Origin: Otis tarda
Taxonomy: Eukaryota > Chordata > Aves > Otidiformes > Otididae
Length of the DNA stretch: 64,000 bases
Direction of reading: 5' to 3'
Assembly (NCBI GenBank): GCA_026413225.1
Contig: CM048557.1
Coordinates: forward strand, 62,114,987-62,178,986
Positions 45,873-57,448 of the stretch are shown piece after piece. The translations under genes were made by a program, and so were the position numbers. How positions within the stretch are numbered: the first letter of the stretch is position 1; each line of letters opens with the position of its first letter. The notes beneath the pieces were generated by a model. The model made no database searches. It worked only from the letters and a program-made list of their open reading frames with translations, and was not told where the DNA came from.

Positions 45873-48800
45873 ACCAAGCAACTATCCAGCTTTTTAAAAT
45901 ATTCATGGAAGAAAGGCAGGCTTGTGCAATGATCCACAAATAAGACAGAATGAACGAAAAGTCATTTCCCTATAGTAGCGTATCAGATTGCAGAAACTGA
46001 ATTTGAGGGGTTATTATCTGCTGGTAGAAAGTTGTAGATATTGCCAAGTACTAATTTTAAATTTTGTCTGGTTTACAATGCCTAGAAAAAGTATGAAATC
46101 TTATTCTCAGCCTTAAGCATTGCAGCAAATTCAGTCCAGTGGAGTTAAACTGGCAATGTTTGCAATCCACGATTTATATGTCAGTGCTTATCAGATTTCC
46201 AGGGACATATAATGTCTCTTTCTGCTTCCAGTAAAACCAGATGCTGAAGTATCTTTGTGTGTTTATTTAGCACAAAGCTGTTAATGCCTGGGAGTAGCTG
46301 CGCTGGGGTGTGGCTTCCATGTCTTGCAGGCAGAAATCAGTGCTAAGAGACCAGAATTAAACTGGAGTGGAGCAAAAGTGCAACAGACTGACCTTGGAGC
46401 CAGCAGAGTGAGAAAAAGGTTATGAAAACCTAGACATAGCAGCATGGTTGAGGCTAAGTTTTACCCCTGGAAATTCGAAGGTGCTTGATTTGAAGCATTA
46501 AAGTAAGTTCTTTGCTCCCTGTTTCTTGAAGGAAACAAATTTTCAGGCTGCAGGCAATCCTTTTCATCTCAACTTGAAGGTAAGAAAGAAAATCCTGGGT
46601 TGGCCTTTTCAGTGAAGAACTTTTTCCATAACTTCATTAAGACAAAGCAAGATGCCATTGTAGATTAAAGTAAGGACTTCAGTTAAGCAGGAGGTTAAAC
46701 AAACTTCTGAATGCAGTCCCTGCTTCAGGTGCTCATCCTGATTTCCTAGCAGGTTGGAGGCACAGCCTTCTCCTCTGGCTCTACATGGCTCAGCTGGAGT
46801 CTGTCCACCACTGGTTGTAAACCAGTTTGGCACCTGCAGTGTTAACCTTGGACACAAAGGGAGTGTTGCTCCAAGATGCCTTTGGCAGGAAAAGAATGGT
46901 CTCAGTGGTGTTACCTCCTCTCCCACCTTCGCAAAGCTCTTCATCAACAAAAGGCAATGCACCCTGCGTTGTCCTGTAGCACACAACCCTGGGAGCACAG
47001 AGGACCAAAACACCCGCATCACAAGGGTCGTCGTGTTACCCCATTTATAACACTTTGTATTTTGCTTTGCTTCATTCTTAAGAAGGCTGCAGTCACATGC
47101 CCAGCTAAGTCTTTGGCTGGGACAAACAGTGTGATTGTCCCTGACCACAACTGCAAAGCAGTTCCAGCCTTGTAGAGGGCTCCAGCTGGGGTTAAAGTCA
47201 ATGTAAACCATGGCAGAGTTGAGAATCAAAGGGCCTGTTCTAGAGCAGGGTGAAGGCAGAGGAGCAGCTGGCCCACCAAGGGCAGGTCTGGAAAAAAAGA
47301 AAAAAAACCCAAAAACTTATTTGCATAGAAAATGCTGATGTCCAACAAAGTCAGTATCCTTACCAGTGTTGAAGTCATGCTTAAAGCAAAAAAATCCCCT
47401 CACTTTGCCTCTGAAGAAGCAGCAGCAACGTCTGATAAGTGGGAAGGGAGGGGGAGAGCGGTTTGTGTTCTCATGGCTCCTTGGCTTACTCCAGCACTGT
47501 TTGATTAACCAGGAGCAAGATTTATGTGCTATAAAGTGCTCTGGGGAGGCTGCTGATGCCAAAGCTCTGCACCTGGGTTTTGAAAGCCTCTCTAAAGCAA
47601 TGAGAATATCTGTATATTCTCATCTAGGAAAAGAAAGCCCCCCTGAAAAGCAAAAATGACTACTGCTTTTTGGCAGGAGAATGGGAGAGTGCAATTTCAC
47701 CTAGAAGGGAGATTTGCAAAGATACCAGCAACCACTAAATGTCCTGGGCCCACAGAAACTGGATGTGAACTAGCATTTCATGGCCATTTGCCCCTGGAGA
47801 GAGGTGTCCCCTTACCCCTTATTAGTTTGGATTCTTCAGTACAAGGAAGATTAAAGAAATATCCCATTAAATGATTTCAGGATTGTTATTGCTTTTTTAA
47901 TCTTAAATTATTCTAACCAGCATAATCCCATGGAAATTTGCTTCAGAAGACAAAGGAGCTCAGTGTATCTTAATGGTTAGTGGAGTCACATTCTTGTGCG
48001 ACATCTGCCTCTAATATGATTACTCGAGAATGTGCATGCCAGCGGGACTAGCAGTGTAACCAGGGATGTTATCAGCCTCTCAACAGACTTGGAAATTGAT
48101 TTTAATCAAGTATTGTTTAAAACCGTGTTGTGCTGAGCGTTGAAATTGGCCCGTCTTACGAATAATTATACTGTGCTGATGATGTTTTCAACCCCTTCTG
48201 GAAGCCATCAGCAGTCTTCAGTATCTGGGTGTTGTGCAGTCTTTGTCTGGAAATCACATCCAGTCTGCACGACTTCTGCAAGCTCTGAGCAAGAGGAGGC
48301 TGTTAAGGGGACATGTTAGCACCAGTTCCCACTGAGCAAGGTTTCTTTCAGAAACGCGTTGCTGCCTACCATCAGTTAACACTGTGTTTGATCACAGTCC
48401 TCGTTTGATTCGATTCCTGTTTCAGCACTGAGCACGGTGGCCTGGGCTCAACTCTACAGCTTGCAAAAGATGTGATGGCTTCAGACCAACAATGAATGGG
48501 ATGGGAAAGGAAAAGAAATGTCTGCATCTCAAAGAATGGGAGAAACAGCAGAAGGAAAGCAGCCTTGACGAGGGGAAGCTGAGACAAACTGGCTCATCTC
48601 ACTTCTGCCACCACTGAGACCAAGATTTCAACAAATTCTGGTGGCCAGTGGCCTTGGGCAGAAAGAGGGAAGGGAGGTAATGATAATTTAAATGGAAAAG
48701 ATACAGCCCAGGGAATTTCTTTGCCCTTCTAGTCAGCTTTCTGCCTTCATGCCTCCACGCCAGTGTTCAGTGGTACAACCTTAGCAGCCTGTGGCTGGAT

Positions 48801-51298
48801 GGCCATGGGGCACAGTCACCTGCTTGAAGGGAGGGCAGGGCTCTCAGCATAGTCATCGTGCACTCTGGGAGGTGATGGTACCCAAGGAGGTGATGGTTGA
48901 GTGGCAGAGTATTGGGAGGGGCAGAGGGTTTGGGATGTGAGAAGATATCTTGGAAGGAGTTGAGGGTCTTTGAATCTGGGGTGGAAAAGAAAATTGCTTT
49001 TTCAAAATCATTTAGGGTCTCACTTCTGGCCCACACTGAGGGCCCTGCAGTGTCTGAGGCAGTCTTTTCATCATGACAACAAGTCCTGAAAGGCAACTAG
49101 CAAGACTTTTATCTTCCAAACTTTTTGTGGCAAGGCATTGCCATTACCTGCTTTTGATCCATCAGACAGACAGAGAGCGGTGCCCTCTGTACCTCCCACC
49201 TCTGTACTCATGCCAAGCCCTTCAACCACACAAGGTACAAGCACAAAATTTGCATTCAGTCTTCAAAGTAAAATAGTATCTGAAGGGCTTAATATGGACT
49301 AGGTCATTAGATCCCTCCTGTTGGACAGGAGCTCCCTGAAGGAGTGCAAGGAAGTAAGCTCTGTTTTGTCCAATTTTGAAAGAAGTCAAGAGCCATATAT
49401 CTAACTCCCATTTGATCCCTACAGTTACTCAACCTGGTTCAAATCTAGAGAGGACTCAAGGAAAAGAGAAGCTATGATTCTGCATGCAAGCTGAAGAGAC
49501 CTTCAGTTCAAACCAAGTGGTATTTGACTCTGACACAGTTAGCATGGTGATATGGCTGGTCCACAAATGCCCGCAGTGCCTGTCTTGTTTTTGACTGTCC
49601 AGGCTTCCTGGGACTCAATGTTCATGTGAACAATGAGTACATAAACTCTTCAAATGCCGGCACTTCCTGGCCCTGTACATATACTGGATGCCTTGTACTC
49701 TCTGCTCACTGTGCAGAGCTCACTGCTAGATAATGCTTATGCCTTTGGAAATGGCTCCAGCCATCTCCAGCCTAGTATCTAAAGGCCTCGTGGTCACCTC
49801 ACGTGTCATCTGCAAGTGTTCCCTGGAGAGGTGGGTCACCGTTGTTTACAAGCAGGATGGAGGAGAAAGACAAACCAGATTTATCTTCAATAGCTCCAGA
49901 CCTTTGCAAGTTCTCCTCATGGGAGCAGACCTAAATTGGCAGTAGTATCACAAGTGCTGGTAGATCCTATGGAAACAGTCACGGTCTTGCTAGCACAAGC
50001 ACTACTGTTCCGTTTTCTTTTGCAAGGAGTTTTCCAGCACGGAGTTTGTTCAGCAGTCTTTGGAGGCATCAATTGTCGTCTTTCTGAGGCTGAATAAAGG
50101 CTGATTTTTTAATCTCTTATGGTGCTGTAGGTATACCTCAGGATGAGTCTTATGAAGAAATGGTCCATCCCATTTTTAAACACAAAATAGATAACTGTGC
50201 ATGCAGAAGGACTTTTCCAGGTTCATATGTAACCGGTTGCTATGTTGGAGTGATCCAATCCAACACTATCCCATAACCATGAAGTCTGAGGGGTTAAGTG
50301 TGCTTTAAGAGGAGATGACTGATCCAGGAAAGATATTTCTGTCTTTCTGACAGAGATATTTCTGTCTGGTGAAGACAGTAATGCAGTCTGGGTTTATGAT
50401 ACTCCTCTCCTGCTAATATGCTAGCCATAAAATTATATCCACATCCATATATGCACTTACAGATATGTGTGTATGTAAATCGCCTAATTGGTCTGTAAAT
50501 GGGATGTTGGTACTACTTAAAAATGAGACCTAGTGCATACTGAGGGGCTTAGGGATTTTATCTGGAGGCCTGTTTGTAAAATTCAGACATTTGAATTAAA
50601 TGCACTTCTTATTTTTCTAATCTGGATCCCCAGCTGGGGGCAGATTGCAGTGGTACTGTCAATTGCATGGAGCTCCAGCAGCACGGATCAGCAGAGGACC
50701 CAACCCATGCAGAACAACGTGAACATCAACACCTCTGTTTTCTTGTTTCCTTGTGAAAACTGGTGTGATTCCTCTCTTTGATGAAGTGGCAAATTCATCT
50801 TCCAGGATACCAGCTGGAGTGGTGTAACTCTATGCAATGTTCTCCCTTGATGGTAATTTGTAAAACTTTCACAAGAGGGGGTTTAACTTGTGCTGGAGAC
50901 CTTGATTTCTTGAGCCTCAAATCAAATCTCCATGCATGCAAAGAAGGCAGCCTATAAATAATTCCTGTGGTGTTTTATAAACTATTCTAAGTAGTAAATA
51001 TAATCTGTTAACCTTATTTGCAATTGGAACATGCAGCTAAAGGAAACAAATGAACTGCTGCTGAATTAATTTGCAGCCCATCCAGAAACTTTTTTTGCAC
51101 TTCGTCTGGAAAGCTTCCAGGCAGCGGAGCAGCTGGCATGCAAAAAGTGGGTGGCTTCCTAGGAAAGGGGGTTGTTTTTTTTTTTTTAATAGAATTTCTT
51201 CGCAGAAATATCCACCTTTGGTCGGATTTAATTCTGCCAAGCTGCCTGGAGCAGTCCATTTTAAAGGGACATGTTGAGTCAGTTGGGTCTTTTGCTCA
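45873..51298. other. Long non-coding stretch, no gene recognised
   Basis: No gene or clear mobile element was recognised over about 5.4 kb. The minus-strand frame at 46609-47229 is 206 codons, but its translation has no recognisable domain and uses a mixture of residues typical of chance frames. A 14-base direct repeat occurs at 50331-50344 and 50354-50367. Confidence 0.5.
50331..50367 (+). repeat. 14-bp direct repeat with 9-base spacer
   Basis: AGATATTTCTGTCT occurs at 50331-50344 and again at 50354-50367, separated by TTCTGACAG. It is a small local duplication. Confidence 0.85.
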
Positions 51299-51340
51299 GT
51301 TTGCTCGCCGTTTGCTTTTGCGAGCGGTTTGCTCGCCGTT
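51299..51340. repeat. 14-bp direct repeat with embedded hairpin
   Basis: GTTTGCTCGCCGTT occurs at 51299-51312 and at 51327-51340. Between and overlapping the copies lies a perfect 6-base stem, GCGAGC and GCTCGC, with loop GGTTT at 51320-51336. The CpG content (TCGCC, GCGAGC) is unusual for the surroundings. No known element fits. Confidence 0.8.
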
Positions 51341-52641
51341 GGGGCAAGCTACGAGCCCATGAAAAGCAGCAGCCCTTTCCTCTCAGTCTCCCCCTTAGGG
51401 TGAGACACCTTCCCGGAGGTGTCCACCTCTCTCCTCTTTGCCACAGGTGGGACCTGAGCAACTCCTTTAAACTAAGCACTTAAGGTTTTCACGGTCCCTG
51501 GGAGAGCAGGAAGATTGGGAGGCATTTTTGGGGGGATTGCTGGTGGCTGAAGGTGAAGGTGGACTCAGCGTGTGCCCCTCCCAGGGGCTAGCGGGCAGAT
51601 CTCTGCTGGGCCACAGTGGTTTCTGTCTAGGGCAGAGCTTTATAAATAAACTTCCCTCTTTGCTAAGAACCTGCCTGATTTCTTATACCAGCAGCTCCGC
51701 TGTGTTTGGGGTAATTTCTGAGGTGAATGGGCAGGATTTCGAGGCAGGACACACATCCCCAGAGGCAGAGCAGGGAAGTGCCAGGCTGAGCCCCGGCACC
51801 GCCAGGTCAGTGTGGGGAGAAGAAGTTGAGCATAGTGTGCGAGAAAAACGACAAAAAGACGTTTCTAAAGCACTCCTTCCCAAAAAACCACTTCTTCCAA
51901 AAATGCAGCTTCCAAAAATGCTTCTTCACCTCTTCTGTATGAGTTTGTTTACTGTTGCTGCTTGAGGCCAGGCTCTCCATCGCACGTGTCGCAGGATGCG
52001 GCCCTGGGCCCCCCAGCTTCCATGGCCCGGAGCTCACGTGTGCTCCAGCAGTAATAACAACCCTGCTAATAAGGATAATGACTGCAGAGCTGTACGAGTA
52101 TATCTGTTTTCATAGGTGATGTAACTTTTCTTGATATGGAGATACCGCTCAAAACCCTTCAGCTATACTTTTTATTACACTCCATTTGCTTTTATCTTTT
52201 TTTTTCCCCTTTAAATACACTTCTGATTCTCATATAAAACAGCTGACACAGACATAGACAGACAAGTTTCTGCAAGCAATTAGAAACCTGGATGTAGACA
52301 CCAGTGTCCTATAAATGACATTTCTCTTGAGGAAGGGAGGAAACACAATGGGAAAGAAACTATTTTAACTTTAAAAACAACAACAATAAAAGTTTGAAGT
52401 CATTTCCTAGAAGAGAAAACAATTAAAAGATAAATCACCACATTAAGTACGATATAAATCCTTTATCGGTAATAAAAATCAAGCAAAATATCTTGAAAAC
52501 CCTGGGAGGCTAAACAGACCCTCAGCTGCGCAGGGATGAAGATGCACCGGAGGGAAGAAAATACGCTTGCCATGCGTGATCCTCTGCCGGAGCCAAGGTG
52601 CACTGCGACGTTGCTGTTGAGGCTGCTAGGAAATGTGTTAG
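51341..52641. other. Non-coding stretch, no gene recognised
   Basis: No gene was recognised. The 145-codon frame at 51528-51965 has no motif, and its end is a low-complexity repetition (LPKKPLLPKMQLPKMLL) caused by short CTTCCAAAAATG-type DNA duplications at about 51886-51923. Confidence 0.5.
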
Positions 52642-52684
52642 GTTACAGTGTGATCCCAGTTACAGTGTGATCCCAGTTACAGTG
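52642..52684 (+). repeat. 17-bp tandem repeat, 2.5 copies
   Basis: The unit GTTACAGTGTGATCCCA occurs at 52642-52658 and 52659-52675, followed by a partial GTTACAGTG at 52676-52684, with no mismatch. This is a very young local expansion. Confidence 0.9.
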
Positions 52685-53440
52685 GCACAGAGCTGGAGCA
52701 GCTCCGCTAACTTCAGCTACAAATGCTACTCCAAAATTTTCTCATGCATGTGGACGGTGAGAGTTTGGTCCCCTTTGCCCGGAGCCCGCCCTGCCAGCGT
52801 GCCTTTCTCCTTCGTGCAGGCGCACATGCTGCGTTGCTGTAGCACATCATCTGCTGCCTTTAAAGAAGCAAGGGGACAATTGCACATGTTTTTATGAATG
52901 TTGACAAGGCATCACTTTTTGTGACCACGTGAATTCAAAGTTTACTCAGCTTATTAGTTCTAAAATGTTTGTGCTGAGATCTTTTGCTTTTGAAAACAGA
53001 AACAAAGCAAAATCCTTTTTCCTTCACCTATAGAAATATGCTCCTGAGGAGCTGCTGGAGGATGTAACACAGAGCAAGATCTGTGCCCATTTGAACCCAG
53101 AGGCAATGCTGAAGTGACCTCTCTGGCACTAACGAGGTGACTCCATCTCATCCTGGGATGAAGGAGAGCCAGCTCAGAGCTGCAGCCTGCTGAGATGTCC
53201 ACCAGGAAGTCTACACTGGGGTGCGTACCTTTGAGCCTTCTTGGGAATGTTCCACACACCTTTCTGGAGCCCCCAGGGGATTGCACTCTCTGTTTGGCAC
53301 CATTGCTGGTGCTCGCAGGAAGCACTCGAGACAGCGTGAGTAGGCGGCATGGGCCGGCACGGGAGGGAAGGCATGGCCCCCACGAAAGAGGCTGGAGAGG
53401 TGCCCCGGCATGCTGGGCCTGGGCACGCTGCCTCATCGCT
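52685..53440. other. Non-coding stretch, no gene recognised
   Basis: No gene or repeat was recognised. GC content rises towards 53.4 kb. Confidence 0.5.
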
Positions 53441-53469
53441 GGGCTGGGGCTCACTGGGGGTCACGGGGG
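53441..53469 (+). other. Potential G-quadruplex motif
   Basis: G runs of 3, 4, 5 and 5 bases are separated by loops of 2, 6 and 4 bases (CT, CTCACT, TCAC). This meets the canonical quadruplex rule on the plus strand. It lies about 450 bases before the densest CpG pocket of the window. Confidence 0.6.
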
Positions 53470-53901
53470 CTCACTGAGAAACCTCGCGGGAAGTGCTACA
53501 ACATCTTACAAGTCTGGACCAAAGCTACCCCACGTTCAACCTCCACACCTCTGTGGAGGGGGACATTTGTCGGCTTTGCATGGTGCTGTGCCCATTTACA
53601 AAAGATCAACTTTTCACCCGGTTCAGTGCGCACCTGGGGCAGAGCTCAGATATTGCAGCCATTGCAGTGAGCTGAGCAGTGGCAGCCCATGTCCCCACCT
53701 GGCCAAGGGACCCTGTGTCTGTCCCTTGGCCATCATGTCCCCCTACCCAGTGTACAGTTTGCTACCAGCATTGCTTGGACCTCACTCAGAGCAGCCAAAC
53801 CTGTGCCCCGAGGGAACCAATTCCTCCTGCCCTGTGCGCTCTTGCCAGCTGAGTAACCATGCAGGAATCAGACACCGGGATGTTGGCAGAGCTGCTGGGC
53901 A

Positions 53902-54152
53902 CGCGCCGGTGCCCCGCCAGCACTGCGGTGCAGGGCCCCTCCCCGGCACCCAAAAGCCCGAGGAGCATGTCCCCACCGGAGCCAAGAGCGAATACCAGAG
54001 GCATGAATCCTGTCCTAACAGCTCCAGGTTTGCAGAGCTTAATTAAAATGATAAAACCGCTGCAAGGCCGGGCAGGCTTGCTGGCACGTGGCTGGCGGCA
54101 GCGGCGGGTGATCAGCTTGGCTGGTTTCTCGCCGCCAAATTGTGCGAGCCGG
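53902..54152. promoter_or_regulatory. CpG-rich pocket, possible regulatory site
   Basis: I count about 19 CpG dinucleotides in 250 bases, including CACGCGCCGG, GGCGGCAGCGGCGGG and CTCGCCGCC. The pocket overlaps the end of a 283-codon plus-strand frame (53195-54046). The translation of that frame has no recognisable domain and is kept open by GC-rich text, so it is not called as a gene. A short unmethylated regulatory element is possible, but no core promoter motif or first exon was recognised. Confidence 0.3.
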
Positions 54153-55666
54153 GGGAGGTCTGCTTGTGCCTGCTCCTCTGCTGCTTGTTGCTCCTGCTCC
54201 AAATGTCTCAGGAAGGAGCTCACCTTCCAGGGACACAGAGAGATTCACCTGGTGCTCAGGTCCCAACATTGCCCGTAGTGTGGTTGAACATCTATGATGG
54301 ATTTAGCCCTGTTTCTGTAAATGCATCTTTGCTCAGACACTCACACACCTATTTGGGAGACACACCGTGTCTCCCACACACCAAGGGACACCGTTGCCAT
54401 TTTTCTCTTCACCTTAGGGGTGGTCAACTTTTGATGTTGCAGGTTCAGGCTGTTGTTGTGGAGGGCAAAGTATTTGAGAGATTTGCCTTTTTACTCATCT
54501 GACACCCACCTCAAGTGAGGGGATTCAGCTCTTGGTTTAGAAAAGCCTCAAGATCCACCTCTTCCCTTCAACCAAACCTGCCTGCTCCCCACACAGAAGT
54601 CCTACCCTTACGGACTGTGTCTCCAGTCCCCCAGGAGAGATCCCTCCCCTGCCCATGGCCTCCACAGCCAGGAGCAGCTCCTCTGAAGTTTGATGGCTCT
54701 CCTACACCCCAGCTTAAACTCAGAACCTGCTGCATGCACCAATACTTGTGTCCACACAAAATATTCTCAAAGTAGTCCCAAGGATAAGAAACCTTTCATA
54801 GATCCTGTTGCACATCACCACCAGACTAAGGTGCTCCTCTTCCACCTTTCCCACAAGAACTCCCCTCCCCTCTCCCCATCCACACTCATTTGTGGGTTTA
54901 GGAAATCAGGAGTAAATGCCATAGGAAGCATGTTCGTGCAGCTAGAATATCTCTGTGAGCCCTCAGTGCCTCCTCCCTTTGCTGCCTGTCTATAGGAATG
55001 AATGTTATTTTAATGCAGGTGGTTTGCAAAGGGCTTGAATTCTTACTCATTTTGTGTCTTGATGCTTTGCTGTTTGTAATACTTGACTACCTTTCCAATG
55101 TCTAGCAAGATGTCACAGGAACCACAAAAGCCTAAGATACATACATTTTTGTTTCCTGGAGCTCGCTGGCTTGTACAGTGCCCTCAGATATTCACAATGC
55201 TCTTCCCCCTCAGAGGCATAGCTGAGCTGCTTCAAGGACAAATATTCCAATTATAGGCAAAGCAGAGAGCTCTCAGAGGCAAGTGTTAACATTTAGCTTA
55301 TAGCTCCGGCTTTTCCAGCGCCTCTTTTGAGGTTTCCAGATGGCAGATGCAATCCCCTCCGTTTCCCTTTCTGTCCGCAGGTCTCACAGTGCTCTGAGCA
55401 CACATCGCAATCGCCTCCCAGTAAAACGGGACACATTCACCTGACACCTCTGCAACACGAGAGCAGGGACGGAGACACGGCAGGCATGCGGAGCACCCCA
55501 GGTTCACAGGATAGCATCAGGGGTCGCCCCAAAACCAGCCATCGGCTGAACTAAGGATAGGATTGCAAAGCTGGCGGCTGGGGAGACCAGCCAGGAGACC
55601 TGCTCTTTATTCCCTGCTCAGCTGTTAGAGGACATCCCTGCGTCACTGCCCTCCGCTCTGCCACAG
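54153..55666. other. Non-coding stretch upstream of candidate exon
   Basis: No gene or mobile element was recognised. The end of the stretch is a clear polypyrimidine tract and acceptor (CACTGCCCTCCGCTCTGCCACAG), the 5' border of the candidate exon that follows. Confidence 0.5.
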
Positions 55667-55762
55667 ATGAGATGGAATACCCTGGATACATCACTCGTAC
55701 CTATGGGACAGCAATAGGATCTACATCAAGCACTGTTGCTGTGAATGTCCCATCCTGTGCAG
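55667..55762 (+). CDS. Candidate internal exon (unnamed), 96 bp
   Basis: I do not recognise the gene. The segment is bounded by a strong acceptor (a C/T-rich tract then GCCACAG, ending at 55666) and a strong donor (GTGCAG then GTAAAATA, intron starting at 55763). The exon is 96 bases, a multiple of three. The frame starting two bases in reads EMEYPGYITRTYGTAIGS then TSSTVAVNVPSCAG. The alternation of Thr, Ser and Val is compatible with beta strands near the end of an immunoglobulin or fibronectin type III domain, but the match is too weak to assign a family. No neighbouring exon was identified, and a chance splice-site pair cannot be excluded. Confidence 0.28.
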
Positions 55763-55989
55763 GTAAAATACCATTTCTCAGTGGCAGGAGAGAGAAAATA
55801 AAAATGGCATTGAAGACACCCAACCTATTTTCATGGAGCAGAGAACCCTGTAATAACTACTCCTGTAAATAGGCATCAGGTAAAAGCCCCTATCATTCAT
55901 CAGTAATATTCTGCTCTGCCATATTTTTCCATTAACTTTTTCCACAGCCGGGAATAACAGAGCATCAGAACTGAGTGGACAAAGTACCA
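55763..55989. other. Spacer between candidate exon and MIR
   Basis: It begins with the possible donor GTAAAATA of the candidate exon. No other feature was recognised. Confidence 0.5.
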
Positions 55990-56225
55990 GACAGGGAATG
56001 AGGCATGAGGAGAGCTAGTTCCAGTTTTAATGCTATCACCTTGGGCAAATCACTTATCTGCCCCACTGTTTATCCTTCCACACTTTGTCTGTCTTGTCTG
56101 TCCAGACTACAAGTGCTTTGGGACAGACACCCAACAAAACACTCAAAATGTGTTTGCAACAATTCCCCTTGGAGGGCACTGAAGAACATAATAAGTGCTT
56201 AGTATACCATAAAAATATTTAGTAA
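55990..56225 (+). mobile_element. MIR-type SINE, nearly full length
   Basis: Most of a MIR is recognisable in order: GCTAGTTCCAGTTTTAATGC, ATCACCTTGGGCAAATCAC, TTATCTGCCCCACTGTTTATC, then TGTCTGTCCAGACTACAAG and TGCTTTGGGACAGACACCC. The 3' end follows as ACTCAAAATGTGTTTGCAAC and ATAATAAGTGCTTAGTATACC. The 3' part follows the amniote MIR type with a TGTCTAGACTGTAAGC-like block. At about 235 bases it is the most complete SINE in the window. The polymerase III boxes at the head are not recognisable, so it is an inactive fossil. Confidence 0.85.
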
Positions 56226-57448
56226 ATAACAGGCAATTGTGAGTCATTGCCCTGTAACTCCATGTCTGGCTCTTGGTAAGTATTTTTATACACAACTAAG
56301 AGATGTAAGAACCTACACCCCATCTTCAAAAGGAGGAACCTAAGGGTCTTGACTCATGTGGAGTTAAAAACGCAATGGCTGAGGCAGACAGATGTCCTGC
56401 TCCGCCTCTGCAGCAGAGATGTCTCTCTCTGATGGGGAACATGAAGAGGACAGCTGGGAGCAGTTCCTGACTTCTGTCAGCTGTCCCATTATATAGTGGC
56501 AGCCACAAGTCCCTGAGCTCCCATTATCTCGAACTTTTGAGTAACTTCTGAAAGTAACTTGCTTCATTTCTTGACACTTAAGAATTTACTGGTCTCTTGG
56601 CACTAAAATATGTATTTATTTTGTTGTGTTTGTTTTGCCTTGGTTCTTTACTGACCTCTGAGCAGGACTTTGACTTCTTTATAGTCTTGTTTCATGATTA
56701 AAAAGGTTTGCTGAAGAACAGCTGTGAATGAGCTTTGGCCTGCAATGCAGTCAAAAAGCACCCAGCTGCGGGGACAGCTTCATCTGCGATCAGCTAGTAA
56801 GGAATGTGTCCCATTGCCCCTTCCTTTCTTCACCTATTGCTCAACTTACTTCATTCATTCAACTACCTGCTGCTTCCTCTTTATTATTCTAGAGGATCAT
56901 CTGGCTCTGAAGTAACACAGAAGAGGTCCAGCTGGTACAGTCATACCAGGTTTGGTGCTCCTGACCCATGCAGAGGAGAGCTCATATTGCTAAGGATGTG
57001 TCTCCGCACCTCCGAGCCCATCCACCCTTGCACTGCTTTAACTGCTGATCAACCTTTTTGATAGCCCAGTAAAAAATCTTGGGCAATGCTGGCAAAAACA
57101 CATCACAAGAAGTTGGACGAAGCCCGAGTGTGATGGAAGGACTGTGTATGCACAGTTGATCTGTGAGTTTTTTGTGTCCATGAGCCATTTCCATACCTAA
57201 TAATGTTGGTGAGTGTCTAGCTCATGCTCTCAGGTCTCTTTTCCACTGACTGTTTCAGCAGTGCAAGTAAAACTGCCGTCAGGTGAGATAGCAGGAGGGG
57301 GTATGAAGCAGTGAGACTGGTTTGTCTTGGTGAACCTGAAGATCTGATAAGTGTGGCAGCTGGATCAGCCAGATGTTTTACCACGTTCAAGGGATCGTTT
57401 GAAGCAGTGAGATGAGGAACCAGTATGTTCCTCCTCAGGAACCAGGAG
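56226..57448. other. Non-coding stretch, no gene recognised
   Basis: No gene or repeat was recognised between the MIR and the CR1. Confidence 0.5.

Noticed and set aside
46609-47229. 206-codon minus-strand frame
   Set aside because: No domain, and its composition is like other chance frames. Overlapping frames on both strands are open as well.
53195-54046. 283-codon plus-strand frame, the longest in the window
   Set aside because: GC-rich DNA with few AT-rich stop codons. The peptide is Pro/Gly/Ser/Cys-rich without motifs, and other frames on both strands are open over the same text.
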